Translations under genes and position numbers: made by a program
Shown here: piece after piece, positions 47,184-55,989 of the stretch
Numbering within the stretch: the stretch's first letter is position 1
How the letters are laid out: each line of letters begins with the position of its first letter
The notes under the pieces: model-generated
Seen by the model: the letters and a program-made list of their open reading frames with translations, nothing else
Database searches by the model: none
Told to the model about the DNA's origin: nothing
Assembly (NCBI GenBank): GCA_045128915.1
Contig: JBGVIT010000033.1
Coordinates: 62,001-126,000 of the forward strand
Direction: 5' to 3'
DNA from: RGIG9115 sp045128915
GTDB lineage: Bacteria; Bacillota; Clostridia; UBA1381
Length of the DNA stretch: 64,000 nt

Positions 47184-48998
47184 TTATACTGTAGCAGTAT
47201 TATAATGGATTGTTGCGTTTATTAAAGCTTCATTATTTGAATCTCCTATACTAATCGCAACCCACTGTTCTTCCGTACCTGTATAGTATATGTCGGTAAG
47301 ATTTGTGCAATCTTCAAATGCACCATTAATGATAGTTGTCACGCTATCAGGAATAGTTACGCTCGTGAGACTTGTACAACCAAAGAACGCATAAGAGCCG
47401 ATTTTTGTTACACCATCAGGAATATTTATACTCGTAAGGCTAGAACAATTACGGAACAAGCCACTAACGATTTCAGTAATATTGTCGGAAAGCGTTACGC
47501 TAGTAAGGCTTGTGCAATAATTGAACACATCATTACTGATATAAGTAACGCTATCAGGAATTGTCACGCTCGTGAGACTTGTACAACCAGAGAACGCATA
47601 AGAGCCGATTTTTGTTACACTGTTCGGAATAGTAACGCTTGTAAGGCTTGTGCAATTTTGAAACGCAAGATTGCCAATGTTTGTAACACTAGTTCCCGCA
47701 ATATTCGAAGCAATCTTTATATCTGTTTCGGTTGCAGTTCCTATTCCTGTACAGAAAATATAATTAATTCCCCTAAGTTCATAAGTTAAACCCCATGTGC
47801 TATTACCCATAAGTATTTTAAGGATTGCTTCGATATTTACAATTCCAAGATTGGTTTTTGCTCCATCAAGAGTGTCTGCCCCCGTTCCGCCTTTTGAGAC
47901 TGGTACCACGGGTAATATATCGGAAGACAATGTTCCACTTGTAATATCGGAGGCATCATGAGAATGAACTGCATTCGCCTTTCCAGTAGCAACAATCTCA
48001 AGGGCTTCAATTGCATCGGTATTATCATCAATTAAATCACCCAACTCTTTAAGAGTGTCGTAAGCTTCTCCAGCATTGTTTAATAAATCATTCTTAATAC
48101 CATCGGCATAAGATTTAGCTTCTGTCAATTTTGCAGACGCTTCATCTTTGGTTTCATATGTTGTTGTAATTATATTACCACTCGCATCTTGGGTTGCACT
48201 CGTGGCAGAGTTTGCTATTATCGCACTATCAGCATCAGAAGCGTGAGTTGCTTTTGCCACTACAGTGGTTCCATTTATTATGTTTTCAATAGATGTATTT
48301 ATTTCAGAAACTTTTGTATCAATTTCACCTTCTGTGTAATATAACTCATCATGAGAATGACCCACATTGGATTTACCACTAGCTAAATCATCTGCATAAC
48401 TTTTAGCCGCTTCCAAAGCAGAGTTTGCACTACCCTCAACATCTGCACCCACATCAGAAGCAACAAGAGAAACATCAGAAGACAACGGTTTGCCATTGAT
48501 AGTTCTGCTTATAGGAATCTTTTCATCTAATGAAGATTGAAGATTAGTTACATCAGATATGGAATGGATATGAGAAGCGTCGGCTTTATTAGAAATATTT
48601 TCATTAAGCACATCTAATGTGGATTGCAATTCATTTATATCTGCAATCTCGTGCACATGCTCTGTATCAACCTTTTCCGAAATATTCTCATTAAGTATGT
48701 CTAATTTAAGCTGCAATTCATTTATGTCTTCAATATTATGAGTATGAGATGTGTCTGCTTTTTTTTCGTTAATATTATCTAATTGCTCTTGGATATTCGA
48801 TGTAACACCAGAAACATAATTAAGTTCATCTGTCGTAGTAACAATATCCGCAGTTGTAATTTCTCCACTTTCATTAGTTACTAAAAACTTGTCAGCTTGT
48901 TTAGTACCTAAATTTTTATTTAATTTTTTATTAAAATTATTTGTGCACCATAATTTGATATCATCTCTTAATTTAACTAAGGCTTCTAAAATTGTCAT
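47184..48998 (-). CDS. Tail fibre protein with BspA-type leucine-rich repeats
   Basis: 604 residues. Coiled-coil and fibre repeats fill residues 1-390 (NIQEQLDNINEKKADTSHTH; LPVVPVSKGGTGADTLDGAK). A C-terminal domain of about five BspA-like LRR units (CTSLTSVTIPDSVTKIGSYA type) covers about 425-575 and ends with TDIYYTGTEEQWVAISIG. Such repeats form surface-exposed solenoids in anaerobic bacteria and protists; here they probably are the receptor-binding end. DNA repeats at 47290-47680 are simply the coding of these units. Confidence 0.85.
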   Translation of the reverse strand: MTILEALVKLRDDIKLWCTNNFNKKLNKNLGTKQADKFLVTNESGEITTADIVTTTDELNYVSGVTSNIQEQLDNINEKKADTSHTHNIEDINELQLKLDILNENISEKVDTEHVHEIADINELQSTLDVLNENISNKADASHIHSISDVTNLQSSLDEKIPISRTINGKPLSSDVSLVASDVGADVEGSANSALEAAKSYADDLASGKSNVGHSHDELYYTEGEIDTKVSEINTSIENIINGTTVVAKATHASDADSAIIANSATSATQDASGNIITTTYETKDEASAKLTEAKSYADGIKNDLLNNAGEAYDTLKELGDLIDDNTDAIEALEIVATGKANAVHSHDASDITSGTLSSDILPVVPVSKGGTGADTLDGAKTNLGIVNIEAILKILMGNSTWGLTYELRGINYIFCTGIGTATETDIKIASNIAGTSVTNIGNLAFQNCTSLTSVTIPNSVTKIGSYAFSGCTSLTSVTIPDSVTYISNDVFNYCTSLTSVTLSDNITEIVSGLFRNCSSLTSINIPDGVTKIGSYAFFGCTSLTSVTIPDSVTTIINGAFEDCTNLTDIYYTGTEEQWVAISIGDSNNEALINATIHYNTATV

Positions 48999-49020
48999 TA
49001 ATTTTTACACCTCATTTCAT

Positions 49021-49060
49021 TTATATAAAATACGACCCTTGTGTTTTGTGCAAGGGTCGT
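49021..49060 (-). terminator. Terminator after the gene at 49098
   Basis: ACGACCCTTG (49032-49041) and CAAGGGTCGT (49051-49060) pair over 10 positions; read on the - strand a T-rich ATTTTATATAA follows. A TTAAGTTATAGTTATAA copy of the recurrent AT element lies between the stop codon and the hairpin. Confidence 0.85.
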
Positions 49061-49097
49061 GTCTGCTTGTTAATTATTTTATTATTATAACTATAAC

Positions 49098-49352
49098 TTA
49101 ACCAATATCTTTTTTTGCATTGGCTTTTATTTGTTCAACAAATGCATGATACTCCGCAAACTCAGCATTATCTATCTCGCCATCATGCAATTTAGATATA
49201 AGTTCAAAAAGATAAGATATTGATTTACGCAAAATTGCTATCTCATCTTCAAGTATATATTCCTTTTTTATATCTTCCTTAACTATATCGGTATATCTAT
49301 CTTCGGAATATCCGCATAGTTGTGCAAGTTTATTTTTTTCTTGTTTTGTCAT
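49098..49352 (-). CDS. Small helical protein, 84 aa
   Basis: Charged, fully helical (DRYTDIVKEDIKKEYILEDE; LRKSISYLFELISKLHDGEI). Not recognised; 5 bases after a large tail gene, so probably a tail accessory or chaperone. Confidence 0.55.
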   Translation of the reverse strand: MTKQEKNKLAQLCGYSEDRYTDIVKEDIKKEYILEDEIAILRKSISYLFELISKLHDGEIDNAEFAEYHAFVEQIKANAKKDIG

Positions 49353-49357
49353 AGCGT

Positions 49358-52300
49358 TTACCCCTTTCTAGTGATGTATACGATATTGCTCGGAACAGGC
49401 ATTTTCTGTTTATTGACAGGTGTAATCGTACCGCCCTGTTGTACCTCAATTGTGTTGTCCTCGGTGAAAAGGTCGGTTATATCTGTGACTTCGGGAGTTG
49501 CAAATGCATACCTAAGAGTTATAGGTCTTTCTGCAAGCTGTGCTTTGAAGCCCTCAACAGTTAACTCTGCGTAATTCGGTGGACGAACTACAACCGTACC
49601 CGTTACTCCGCCTACCGTTCCTGTGTTTATACCTATGTTTGTGTTAGTGACAGAAACTTTAGTTTGGTCATACAAATCACTTGTGCACGCAGCAGGTACG
49701 AAGTTAGGAAGAAATGATGGTATATAGAAATACGGTGTCTGTGATGTTGAATATTTTACCCAACCGTCTTCCGTACCATTCAGCACTATCTCGTCAGCAA
49801 CTTTATAGCCGAACACCTTATCGTCAACAAACTCGATATAGTCATAATAGGTGTCATTTACCATTTTGCCGAAACCGTCAATTTTTGCTTTGATTGCTTC
49901 AAAGGGAATTTCGATTGAGTCACCGTCTTTGTAAGGCTCGAAAACAGTTCCCTCGGGAGCTTCGGTAAATTCAACAGTATCGCTATCCTCGTATTTGTAA
50001 ACCATTACCTTTACATTGAAAGTATATTCATCGGGATAAACATATTCACCTTGGACTATGCTATACGGTATATCACACATAATGTTAAGAGAGTCGAAGA
50101 AATTAGTAACACCATCTACCCCCTCTAGCAAGTAATAATACTTTCCTGCGCTTAATCCAAAGTTCGTCCAACACTCTGCTCCTATATGTATTTCAGAAGA
50201 AAGAGTAAAGGATATTGAGCCGTCTGCGTTGACTGTGGGTGAAACAAATTCCTCAGTACCGTAATATCTAAAAGGCGGTATATCTTCGGGATTAGCAAGG
50301 TTTTTACTTCTGCTCTCAATCCTCTCGACCTCGGCATCTTGGAAACCTAAAGTGTAAGGCTCGAAAACAGTTCCCTCGGGAGCTTCGGTAAATTCAACAG
50401 TATCGCTATCCTCGTATTTCCATATCATTATTTTAAGTGTTACTTCAGCATCTACTCCCGATGATTCCGAATCCCATATGTAAATACTTAAAGCGGGGGG
50501 ATAAAATTCAGTTCTGATACGGCAGTTAGATTGAGCATCTACATAAACATAATATTTACCATCTGTAAACCCTAACTTAGTTAAGTTTGTCTCCATATCT
50601 AGACCTGTACTAATATCCTCTGCTGACACAACAAAACTAATGCTACCGTCAGAATTGTAAGTTATATCTTTGCAAAAGTTAGTATCTAGTTCTATATCTT
50701 TAGGATTTAAAATGTTTTTACCCACAACTACCTTTTCAGTAGCACCGCCTATCATTTTGACAAGTGCATATCTACCCACTTCCGCAGGTACGGCTTTTTC
50801 GTATGCGGTTGAGGTGTCCTCGGTAAAGGTGAGTGTTAATGACTCTAATTCGGTGACTCTTTCGGCAAGGGCAGAATTAAGCGAATCAACATACTTTTTA
50901 GAAGTTGCTTCACTATCATTATCAGGAATTAAAGGGAGTCGAATTTGCATGTTAGGAGTTCTTCTAACTATGCCACTTTTTAATGGAGATTCAGACCAAT
51001 AGAGCATTTTAGGTTCTCCACTACCGCCAGTAGCATATATTCTGTTTGTGTCAGTGTTTTTATCGACTTTAGATGACTCTAGTTCGGCAACTCTTTCAGC
51101 AACATCCTCGACATGCTCCATATCTGCTAGATTTCTCTCTGCATAAGTATCAATTGTTAAAGAGCATTGAAGTTCTTCGTTTTCTTTATGTAAAATAATC
51201 TGACCATCATTATTATTAGTTGTATCTATAAGATTTGTTTCATTTAAATTAAATGTTTCAACAACAGAAGGTTCCCAAGAATCTAATTCTTTTCCTTTTA
51301 CATAAATATAAGGTCTTACAAGAACTTCAGTATTATAATCTTGTTTCGCCGCTTGAATCATTATTGAGTTAAAAGTATAATTTTCGCTCCAAGTTATTTC
51401 TTTGTCAGTTCCAAAAGAATTGACTTTTACCATAGTTCCATTTTCATTATAGTAAGTTATTCTAAACTCTATACTACTGTCTGTACATTCTCTACCTAAT
51501 ATATAGGTTACTCCAGATTCAAAATAAAATGGCTTATCAGTGTTATACATAACAAACTGCGCCCATATATTGCCTGTATATTGTCCTTTTATTGTGATTT
51601 CGCCTAAATCATTACTAACGAAGTCAATTCCAGTCTTACCACCAATAATACTTTTGTAGTAATAATCTTTATCCAATATATTTCTAGAATATGTCGATAT
51701 TTTTGATACATTAGTAGCATCTTTTATATAAAGTAATCCTATATCAGGATTAATAAATTTACCTTCGTATTCATGACTATCAACAAGTTGTTTACTAGCT
51801 AATAAGTTGTTAAGTTTGATATCATCAAGCTTTTTGTTCAAACTAACCAGATTTTTATTTTTATCTAAGTATTTTAAATCGCCTTCGCCAGTTATCTCTA
51901 AAGCATTTTTTCTATTTTCTTCTGAAGTACCATTTCCAACAATTAACAATGAATCAGAATTAGCTTCATTAAATTCTCCAAGAACAACTTTATTATCTTT
52001 TTCAGCAATTAAGTTAGAACCTTGAATCAACGCATCGCTTACATCAAATGCTTTAATCTGATTACCATTAACGAAACTATTAGGAGAATTGCTAACAGTA
52101 TTTTTAAATCCATTAATTGTTGAATAAGTAGAAGAAGTTACATCATTGGCATATCCTCCTACAGTTGTATAAGAAGATTTCTTAACAATATTCCTTTCTC
52201 CTCTAATATGCGAAGCTAAAACTTTGCTATTTTCTCCATCAGCCGTATTCATACGACCTTCAATATGGGTAAACTCGGTCTGATTTAAAGCTTTGTTTCG

Positions 52301-53062
52301 TACACCTTCTAAATGATTATATTGACCAAATGATATATTTGTATGACCCTCTATATGAGTCACCCTTGAACTATTAACTCCATCTCCAGTTGCAGCGGAA
52401 ATGTTGTAGGCTCCTTCAAGATGTTCAGTATGGCAACTATCAGAAGTATTAGTCTCATCAACCTTATATATTTTAACCGTACTCTTATCTGTGAGAGAAC
52501 TTATTGAACCAGATACATTATGGTTAAGAACATGAATTATTGTATTGGAATTTTCTGTAACTATGTTCATGACTTTGCAACTAAAATAAAAATTAGAGGC
52601 AAATATTATAACATGGTCTTCGATACTTAATGCATCTGAAGACAATCCTTCAACGGTAATTTTTGCACAACTAGTTTCAGAATCTAATACACTATCTAAT
52701 ACATTACACTCGACAGGGGTATTAAGCTTAGCTCCAGAAATGTTTAATAATCCTTCGCACATTGAATAATCAGATAAAGTTTTATTATTTTTTCCTAAAG
52801 CTATTGAGTAGTCGCCCAAAGCTTCATTATCAGATTGTACAATAGCATTTTCTCCATCGCCCGCAGATGTCGAAGTTTTATTCTGCTTAAACAAATCATA
52901 TGTCGCTTTTGCCGATGGATAATGTGTGTCATCTGAGTTTTCATCAAGAACCGTTGTTAAATTCTCGATGTCTTGCTTAGCAATAATCCCATCTTCCATC
53001 AAGTTTAAATTTTCTGCGGTAAGAATTTCACCATTGCTAAAATTTTGTTTTATATAAGCCAT
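49358..53062 (-). CDS. Large tail adhesin with YadA-like head and repeated beta-sandwich modules
   Basis: 1234 residues. After an N-terminal MAYIKQNFSNGEILTAENLN anchor, residues about 60-400 have the left-handed beta-roll pattern of trimeric adhesin heads (GDYSIALGKNN; THIEGRMNTADGENSKV; YSTINGFKNTVSNSPNSFVN). Three related beta-sandwich modules follow (about 450-600, 770-890, 900-1040), two ending in the same EFTEAPEGTVFEPY phrase. The protein ends with TVVVRPPNYAELTVEGFKAQ and ITRKG. Probably a trimeric spike or adhesin on the baseplate. Confidence 0.78.
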   Translation of the reverse strand: MAYIKQNFSNGEILTAENLNLMEDGIIAKQDIENLTTVLDENSDDTHYPSAKATYDLFKQNKTSTSAGDGENAIVQSDNEALGDYSIALGKNNKTLSDYSMCEGLLNISGAKLNTPVECNVLDSVLDSETSCAKITVEGLSSDALSIEDHVIIFASNFYFSCKVMNIVTENSNTIIHVLNHNVSGSISSLTDKSTVKIYKVDETNTSDSCHTEHLEGAYNISAATGDGVNSSRVTHIEGHTNISFGQYNHLEGVRNKALNQTEFTHIEGRMNTADGENSKVLASHIRGERNIVKKSSYTTVGGYANDVTSSTYSTINGFKNTVSNSPNSFVNGNQIKAFDVSDALIQGSNLIAEKDNKVVLGEFNEANSDSLLIVGNGTSEENRKNALEITGEGDLKYLDKNKNLVSLNKKLDDIKLNNLLASKQLVDSHEYEGKFINPDIGLLYIKDATNVSKISTYSRNILDKDYYYKSIIGGKTGIDFVSNDLGEITIKGQYTGNIWAQFVMYNTDKPFYFESGVTYILGRECTDSSIEFRITYYNENGTMVKVNSFGTDKEITWSENYTFNSIMIQAAKQDYNTEVLVRPYIYVKGKELDSWEPSVVETFNLNETNLIDTTNNNDGQIILHKENEELQCSLTIDTYAERNLADMEHVEDVAERVAELESSKVDKNTDTNRIYATGGSGEPKMLYWSESPLKSGIVRRTPNMQIRLPLIPDNDSEATSKKYVDSLNSALAERVTELESLTLTFTEDTSTAYEKAVPAEVGRYALVKMIGGATEKVVVGKNILNPKDIELDTNFCKDITYNSDGSISFVVSAEDISTGLDMETNLTKLGFTDGKYYVYVDAQSNCRIRTEFYPPALSIYIWDSESSGVDAEVTLKIMIWKYEDSDTVEFTEAPEGTVFEPYTLGFQDAEVERIESRSKNLANPEDIPPFRYYGTEEFVSPTVNADGSISFTLSSEIHIGAECWTNFGLSAGKYYYLLEGVDGVTNFFDSLNIMCDIPYSIVQGEYVYPDEYTFNVKVMVYKYEDSDTVEFTEAPEGTVFEPYKDGDSIEIPFEAIKAKIDGFGKMVNDTYYDYIEFVDDKVFGYKVADEIVLNGTEDGWVKYSTSQTPYFYIPSFLPNFVPAACTSDLYDQTKVSVTNTNIGINTGTVGGVTGTVVVRPPNYAELTVEGFKAQLAERPITLRYAFATPEVTDITDLFTEDNTIEVQQGGTITPVNKQKMPVPSNIVYITRKG
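49931..49996. repeat. 66-bp exact direct repeat, copy A
   Basis: Identical to 50354-50419, encoding the repeated YEDSDTVEFTEAPEGTVFEPY phrase of the adhesin. DNA-level identity points to recent duplication or gene conversion. Confidence 0.8.
50354..50419. repeat. 66-bp exact direct repeat, copy B
   Basis: Second copy of the sequence at 49931-49996, 423 bases apart. Confidence 0.8.
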
Positions 53063-53081
53063 AACAATCTATTCTCCTTTC

Positions 53082-53315
53082 TTATAAACTTCCTAACACC
53101 ATAATTCCTAATTGTCCTACTCCCAATGTAGCAGAAGAACCACCAGAAACTATTGAATCTGTGTCGAATTCTAATTGTGTATAATCAATATTTAATACAT
53201 AAATATCTAAAATTTCTTTGGATGCGTCTACCGCTTCTTTTGTTCCAAATGTTTCTTTTAATTTGCTTAAAAAATATGATAATCCATTATCACTTATATA
53301 TTTTTTTGTACTCAC
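53082..53315 (-). CDS. Small tail protein with anchor motif, 77 aa
   Basis: MSTKKYISDNGLSYFLSKLK then ETFGTKEAVDASKEI and LNIDYTQLEFDTDSIVSGG. Closely paralogous to the gene at 53330. It keeps the MxxKKYxS anchor but has no fibre body. Probably a tail adaptor; role not known. Confidence 0.65.
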   Translation of the reverse strand: MSTKKYISDNGLSYFLSKLKETFGTKEAVDASKEILDIYVLNIDYTQLEFDTDSIVSGGSSATLGVGQLGIMVLGSL

Positions 53316-53329
53316 TAACTATCACTCCT

Positions 53330-53503
53330 TTAACTAACAATTTCCGAAGTGTCAAATTTTAAAGCAGAGTAATCAACATCTAATATATAAAGATTTGTAT
53401 CTTCTTCAATGTTAAAAATAGATTCTTGTGTGGCAAATAAATCTCTTAGATTGTCTAAAAAGATTTCTAATCCGTTTAGACTGGTATATTTTTTTGTTTC
53501 CAT
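53330..53503 (-). CDS. Small tail protein with anchor motif, 57 aa
   Basis: Start 53503 after GAAAGGAGAATAAAAC. Reads METKKYTSLNGLEIFLDNLR, then DLFATQESIFNIEEDTNLYI, and ends FDTSEIVS. Paralogue of the gene at 53082 (compare LDVDYSALKFDTSEIVS with LNIDYTQLEFDTDSIVS). Confidence 0.65.
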   Translation of the reverse strand: METKKYTSLNGLEIFLDNLRDLFATQESIFNIEEDTNLYILDVDYSALKFDTSEIVS

Positions 53504-53700
53504 GTTTTATTCTCCTTTCTTTTAAAGAGAGTTAGAGAACTTTGAATTAGATATATTGTTTTACAATTTAAACATTTGTACATCATATATAAATAGTAGG
53601 GGATATATCTAAAATCCCTTTGTTGCGACTTGTTCATTATGCGTCTAGCTATCACGCATAATTACTATTAAAATCCGCATTTTATTTGGTTATTTTTATA
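53504..53700 (-). other. Structured leader between tail transcription units
   Basis: ATTATGCGT (53636-53644) and ACGCATAAT (53654-53662) pair perfectly over 9 positions around CTAGCTATC, and GGGAT/ATCCC pairs near 53599-53621. No clear promoter was found. It separates the Ala-rich protein's terminator from the start of the next gene. Confidence 0.45.
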
Positions 53701-53733
53701 TAAAATAGAAGAGGGTCTAGTTAAAGACCCTCT
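53701..53733 (-). terminator. Terminator after the Ala-rich tail protein
   Basis: AGAGGGTCT and AGACCCTCT around AGTTAA (53710-53733), followed on the - strand by TTCTATTTTATAT. AACCAATAAAGTTATA, the same 16 bases as in the leader at 3548, lies between stop codon and hairpin. Confidence 0.82.
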
Positions 53734-53771
53734 CTATTATTTTATAACTTTATTGGTTATATTATTGTAAA

Positions 53772-55331
53772 TTACGCAAAGAGAGCGTTAATCTCAGCTT
53801 CGCTTACTTCAACAAACGCTGCAATTGCATCGGCGTTTGCCTGTTCAGCAGCCTTTGCACGAAGCACTTCTTCATCAAGCTTGCCCTGAACAGCCGCAGC
53901 AGCACCAGAAACATCATAGGCACTAGCCTCGGTGAATGCAGCAGAGCCAAGACCCTTAACAGCAATATCTGTACCCTTTACAGCAATAGTACCGTTAGCA
54001 GAACCAATAGTAATATCGGAAGCCTGAAGAGCCTTATTCCATACTTCCTTCTCAGCAGCGGTAGTATGTGCAACAGTGTCGGCAGTATGATTGGCAACAG
54101 TAGTCTCAAGAGACTTAGCCGCATATGCACCATTAGCACGAGCTACCTCAGCTTCGACAGCGGCAGCAAGCTCCTCGTCAGAAGCATAAGTATCATTAAG
54201 AGCGGCTACATCATCAGCAACAGCCTTAATCTTGGCATCGACCTGAGCATTGGTATAATCGTTAGTGTGAGCATCTTTGTACTCAGTAAGAGAATCCGAA
54301 ATAGCTTGAACCTCGGTCTTGGTAGCGTGAGTTGCAGAAGCGGTTTCGAGCGCTGTAACCCTTCCAGCAAGAGCAGCAAGGTCGGCAGCCTTAGCATAAT
54401 CACCAATCTGAAGAGCATTGATAGCGTCAGTTACATAAGCAGAAACCGTCTTATTGCCAGTATCAACCTTATTCTGAAGAGCAACGATTGCTTCATTCAT
54501 AGCAGCTGCGTCATCGGGATGGCTTTGAATCCAAGCAGCAATCTCAGTAAGAGTGTCAAGGGAAGCGTCTGCACCCTCAGCAATCAACTGCTTTGCAAGC
54601 TCCTCGTTTGCAATAGTGCGAACAGACTTGTTAGCGTCTTCACCTACAAGAGTATCTACCTTACCAGAAACAGTATCAATCTTAGTAGAAAGCTCAGTGT
54701 CATCATAAGCATTTTCCTGAATGTTATTGATAATGCCCATAACGGTAGAACCTTCGGGAACGGTGCCAACCTTGCCAGCAAGAGTATCTACTGCGGTCTG
54801 AACCTTGCCAACTTCAGTGTTGGTGTGACCCTTAGCCTGTGCAAGAATACCAGACTCAGTATTGTTAATAGCTTCGATAGCCTGTGCATTTGCATCGGCA
54901 GTATCCTGTGCTGCATCTGCCGCATCCTTAGCTGCCTGAATTGCAGTGTCCTTTGCGTTTGCATAGCCCTGAGCCTCGGTCTTGGTAGCATAATCACCAA
55001 CAGCCTGTTTGCCATCAAGTGCTGCCTCAACATCTGCAAAGCTATCAATAGTAGCGCCATCCTTGATTGCAGCAATTGCCTCTTTGTTGGTTTTAACCTG
55101 ACCATCGGCAAGAGCATTTACCTGAGTGTCGGTATAAGTGTTGGCAGCAGTAATTGCCTCAGACTTTGCGGTAGCAGCAGCACCAGCAGCATCATAGTTT
55201 GTAGCAAGACCATCAGCATATGCCTTAGCAGCGGCAAGAGCAGCCTCATCATCTGCCTTAATTTTAGCCTTAATCTTTGTATCATAAAGACCCAGTTTAT
55301 CCAAAGAAACATACTTTTTAGTGTTAGCCAT
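53772..55331 (-). CDS. Alanine-rich coiled-coil tail protein, 519 aa
   Basis: Anchor-like start MANTKKYVSLDKLGLYDTKI, then almost entirely Ala-rich heptad sequence (AAAKAYADGLATNYDAAGAA; DAADAAQDTADANAQAI) with short beta turns, and C-terminus EVSEAEINALFA. The DNA is visibly richer in G+C than its neighbours and uses GCA/GCC Ala codons heavily, as in a strongly expressed or recently acquired gene. Likely a long fibre or spacer; ends at its own terminator. Confidence 0.75.
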   Translation of the reverse strand: MANTKKYVSLDKLGLYDTKIKAKIKADDEAALAAAKAYADGLATNYDAAGAAATAKSEAITAANTYTDTQVNALADGQVKTNKEAIAAIKDGATIDSFADVEAALDGKQAVGDYATKTEAQGYANAKDTAIQAAKDAADAAQDTADANAQAIEAINNTESGILAQAKGHTNTEVGKVQTAVDTLAGKVGTVPEGSTVMGIINNIQENAYDDTELSTKIDTVSGKVDTLVGEDANKSVRTIANEELAKQLIAEGADASLDTLTEIAAWIQSHPDDAAAMNEAIVALQNKVDTGNKTVSAYVTDAINALQIGDYAKAADLAALAGRVTALETASATHATKTEVQAISDSLTEYKDAHTNDYTNAQVDAKIKAVADDVAALNDTYASDEELAAAVEAEVARANGAYAAKSLETTVANHTADTVAHTTAAEKEVWNKALQASDITIGSANGTIAVKGTDIAVKGLGSAAFTEASAYDVSGAAAAVQGKLDEEVLRAKAAEQANADAIAAFVEVSEAEINALFA

Positions 55332-55493
55332 AAGTTTTAATCTCCTTTAAAATAAAAAATTATAATTATTAAACTTTCAAATATTAAACAAAAATATTTA
55401 AGTATAAATATTTAACATCAAATAATAAACATTACTTAAAACTCTCATTTTATATCATATTGATATCATTTTAATATCATATAACCATAAGAA

Positions 55494-55964
55494 TTAATTA
55501 AATAAACTCAAAATATCATTCTCAGAAACTTCTTGAGTTTTATCTGCAACAACCACATAGCAACCCAATTCTTCATCCCATACAGAGATATTTTCATTGC
55601 CACTTGTGGTGTTTGCATAAATTTTATTTTCTTGTCCTAATTCGGGTAACTCAACCCCTATAAATACAACATCGTCTGGTTTTTCAGTAATTTGTATCCA
55701 CTCATCTTTGTAAAACCACAAACAAGCACTTCCGATTACAAAATAATAACCAGAAAGGGGGGAGTCTAATGCCAATCTATCTGCTTCTGTATTTAATTCT
55801 ACAATCTGATTATAAAAGACTCGTTGACCTTTATAGTCAAAGGCAATTCTGCCCAAATCTTGAATAAAAATCAATTGACCATCTTTTATAACAAGCTCTC
55901 TTATTCTGGAAGAAGATGTAGCGACTAAGGACAAGACACTTTTTGTATTAGTTGTATCCGCCAT
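55494..55964 (-). CDS. Tail-associated protein, 156 aa
   Basis: TKSVLSLVATSSSRIRELVI and KDGQLIFIQDLGRIAFDYKG are followed by ADRLALDSPLSGYYFVIGSA, a pattern I know from tail regions of Firmicutes phages. Ends QEVSENDILSLFN, sharing the SExxIxxLF tip of two other genes here. Role unknown. Confidence 0.7.
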   Translation of the reverse strand: MADTTNTKSVLSLVATSSSRIRELVIKDGQLIFIQDLGRIAFDYKGQRVFYNQIVELNTEADRLALDSPLSGYYFVIGSACLWFYKDEWIQITEKPDDVVFIGVELPELGQENKIYANTTSGNENISVWDEELGCYVVVADKTQEVSENDILSLFN

Positions 55965-55989
55965 ATTACACCTCCACCATTAGGACAAT

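Noticed and set aside
47290..47680. Regular DNA repeats resembling a CRISPR array
   Set aside because: The period and content are explained by leucine-rich repeat codons of one gene; no spacers and no cas genes except a Cas4-like nuclease of phage type.
54066..55340. 424-aa open frame on the + strand
   Set aside because: It lies wholly antisense to the Ala-rich tail gene; its Ser/Ile/Asn-rich composition is the reverse reading of repetitive Ala codons, with no ribosome site.
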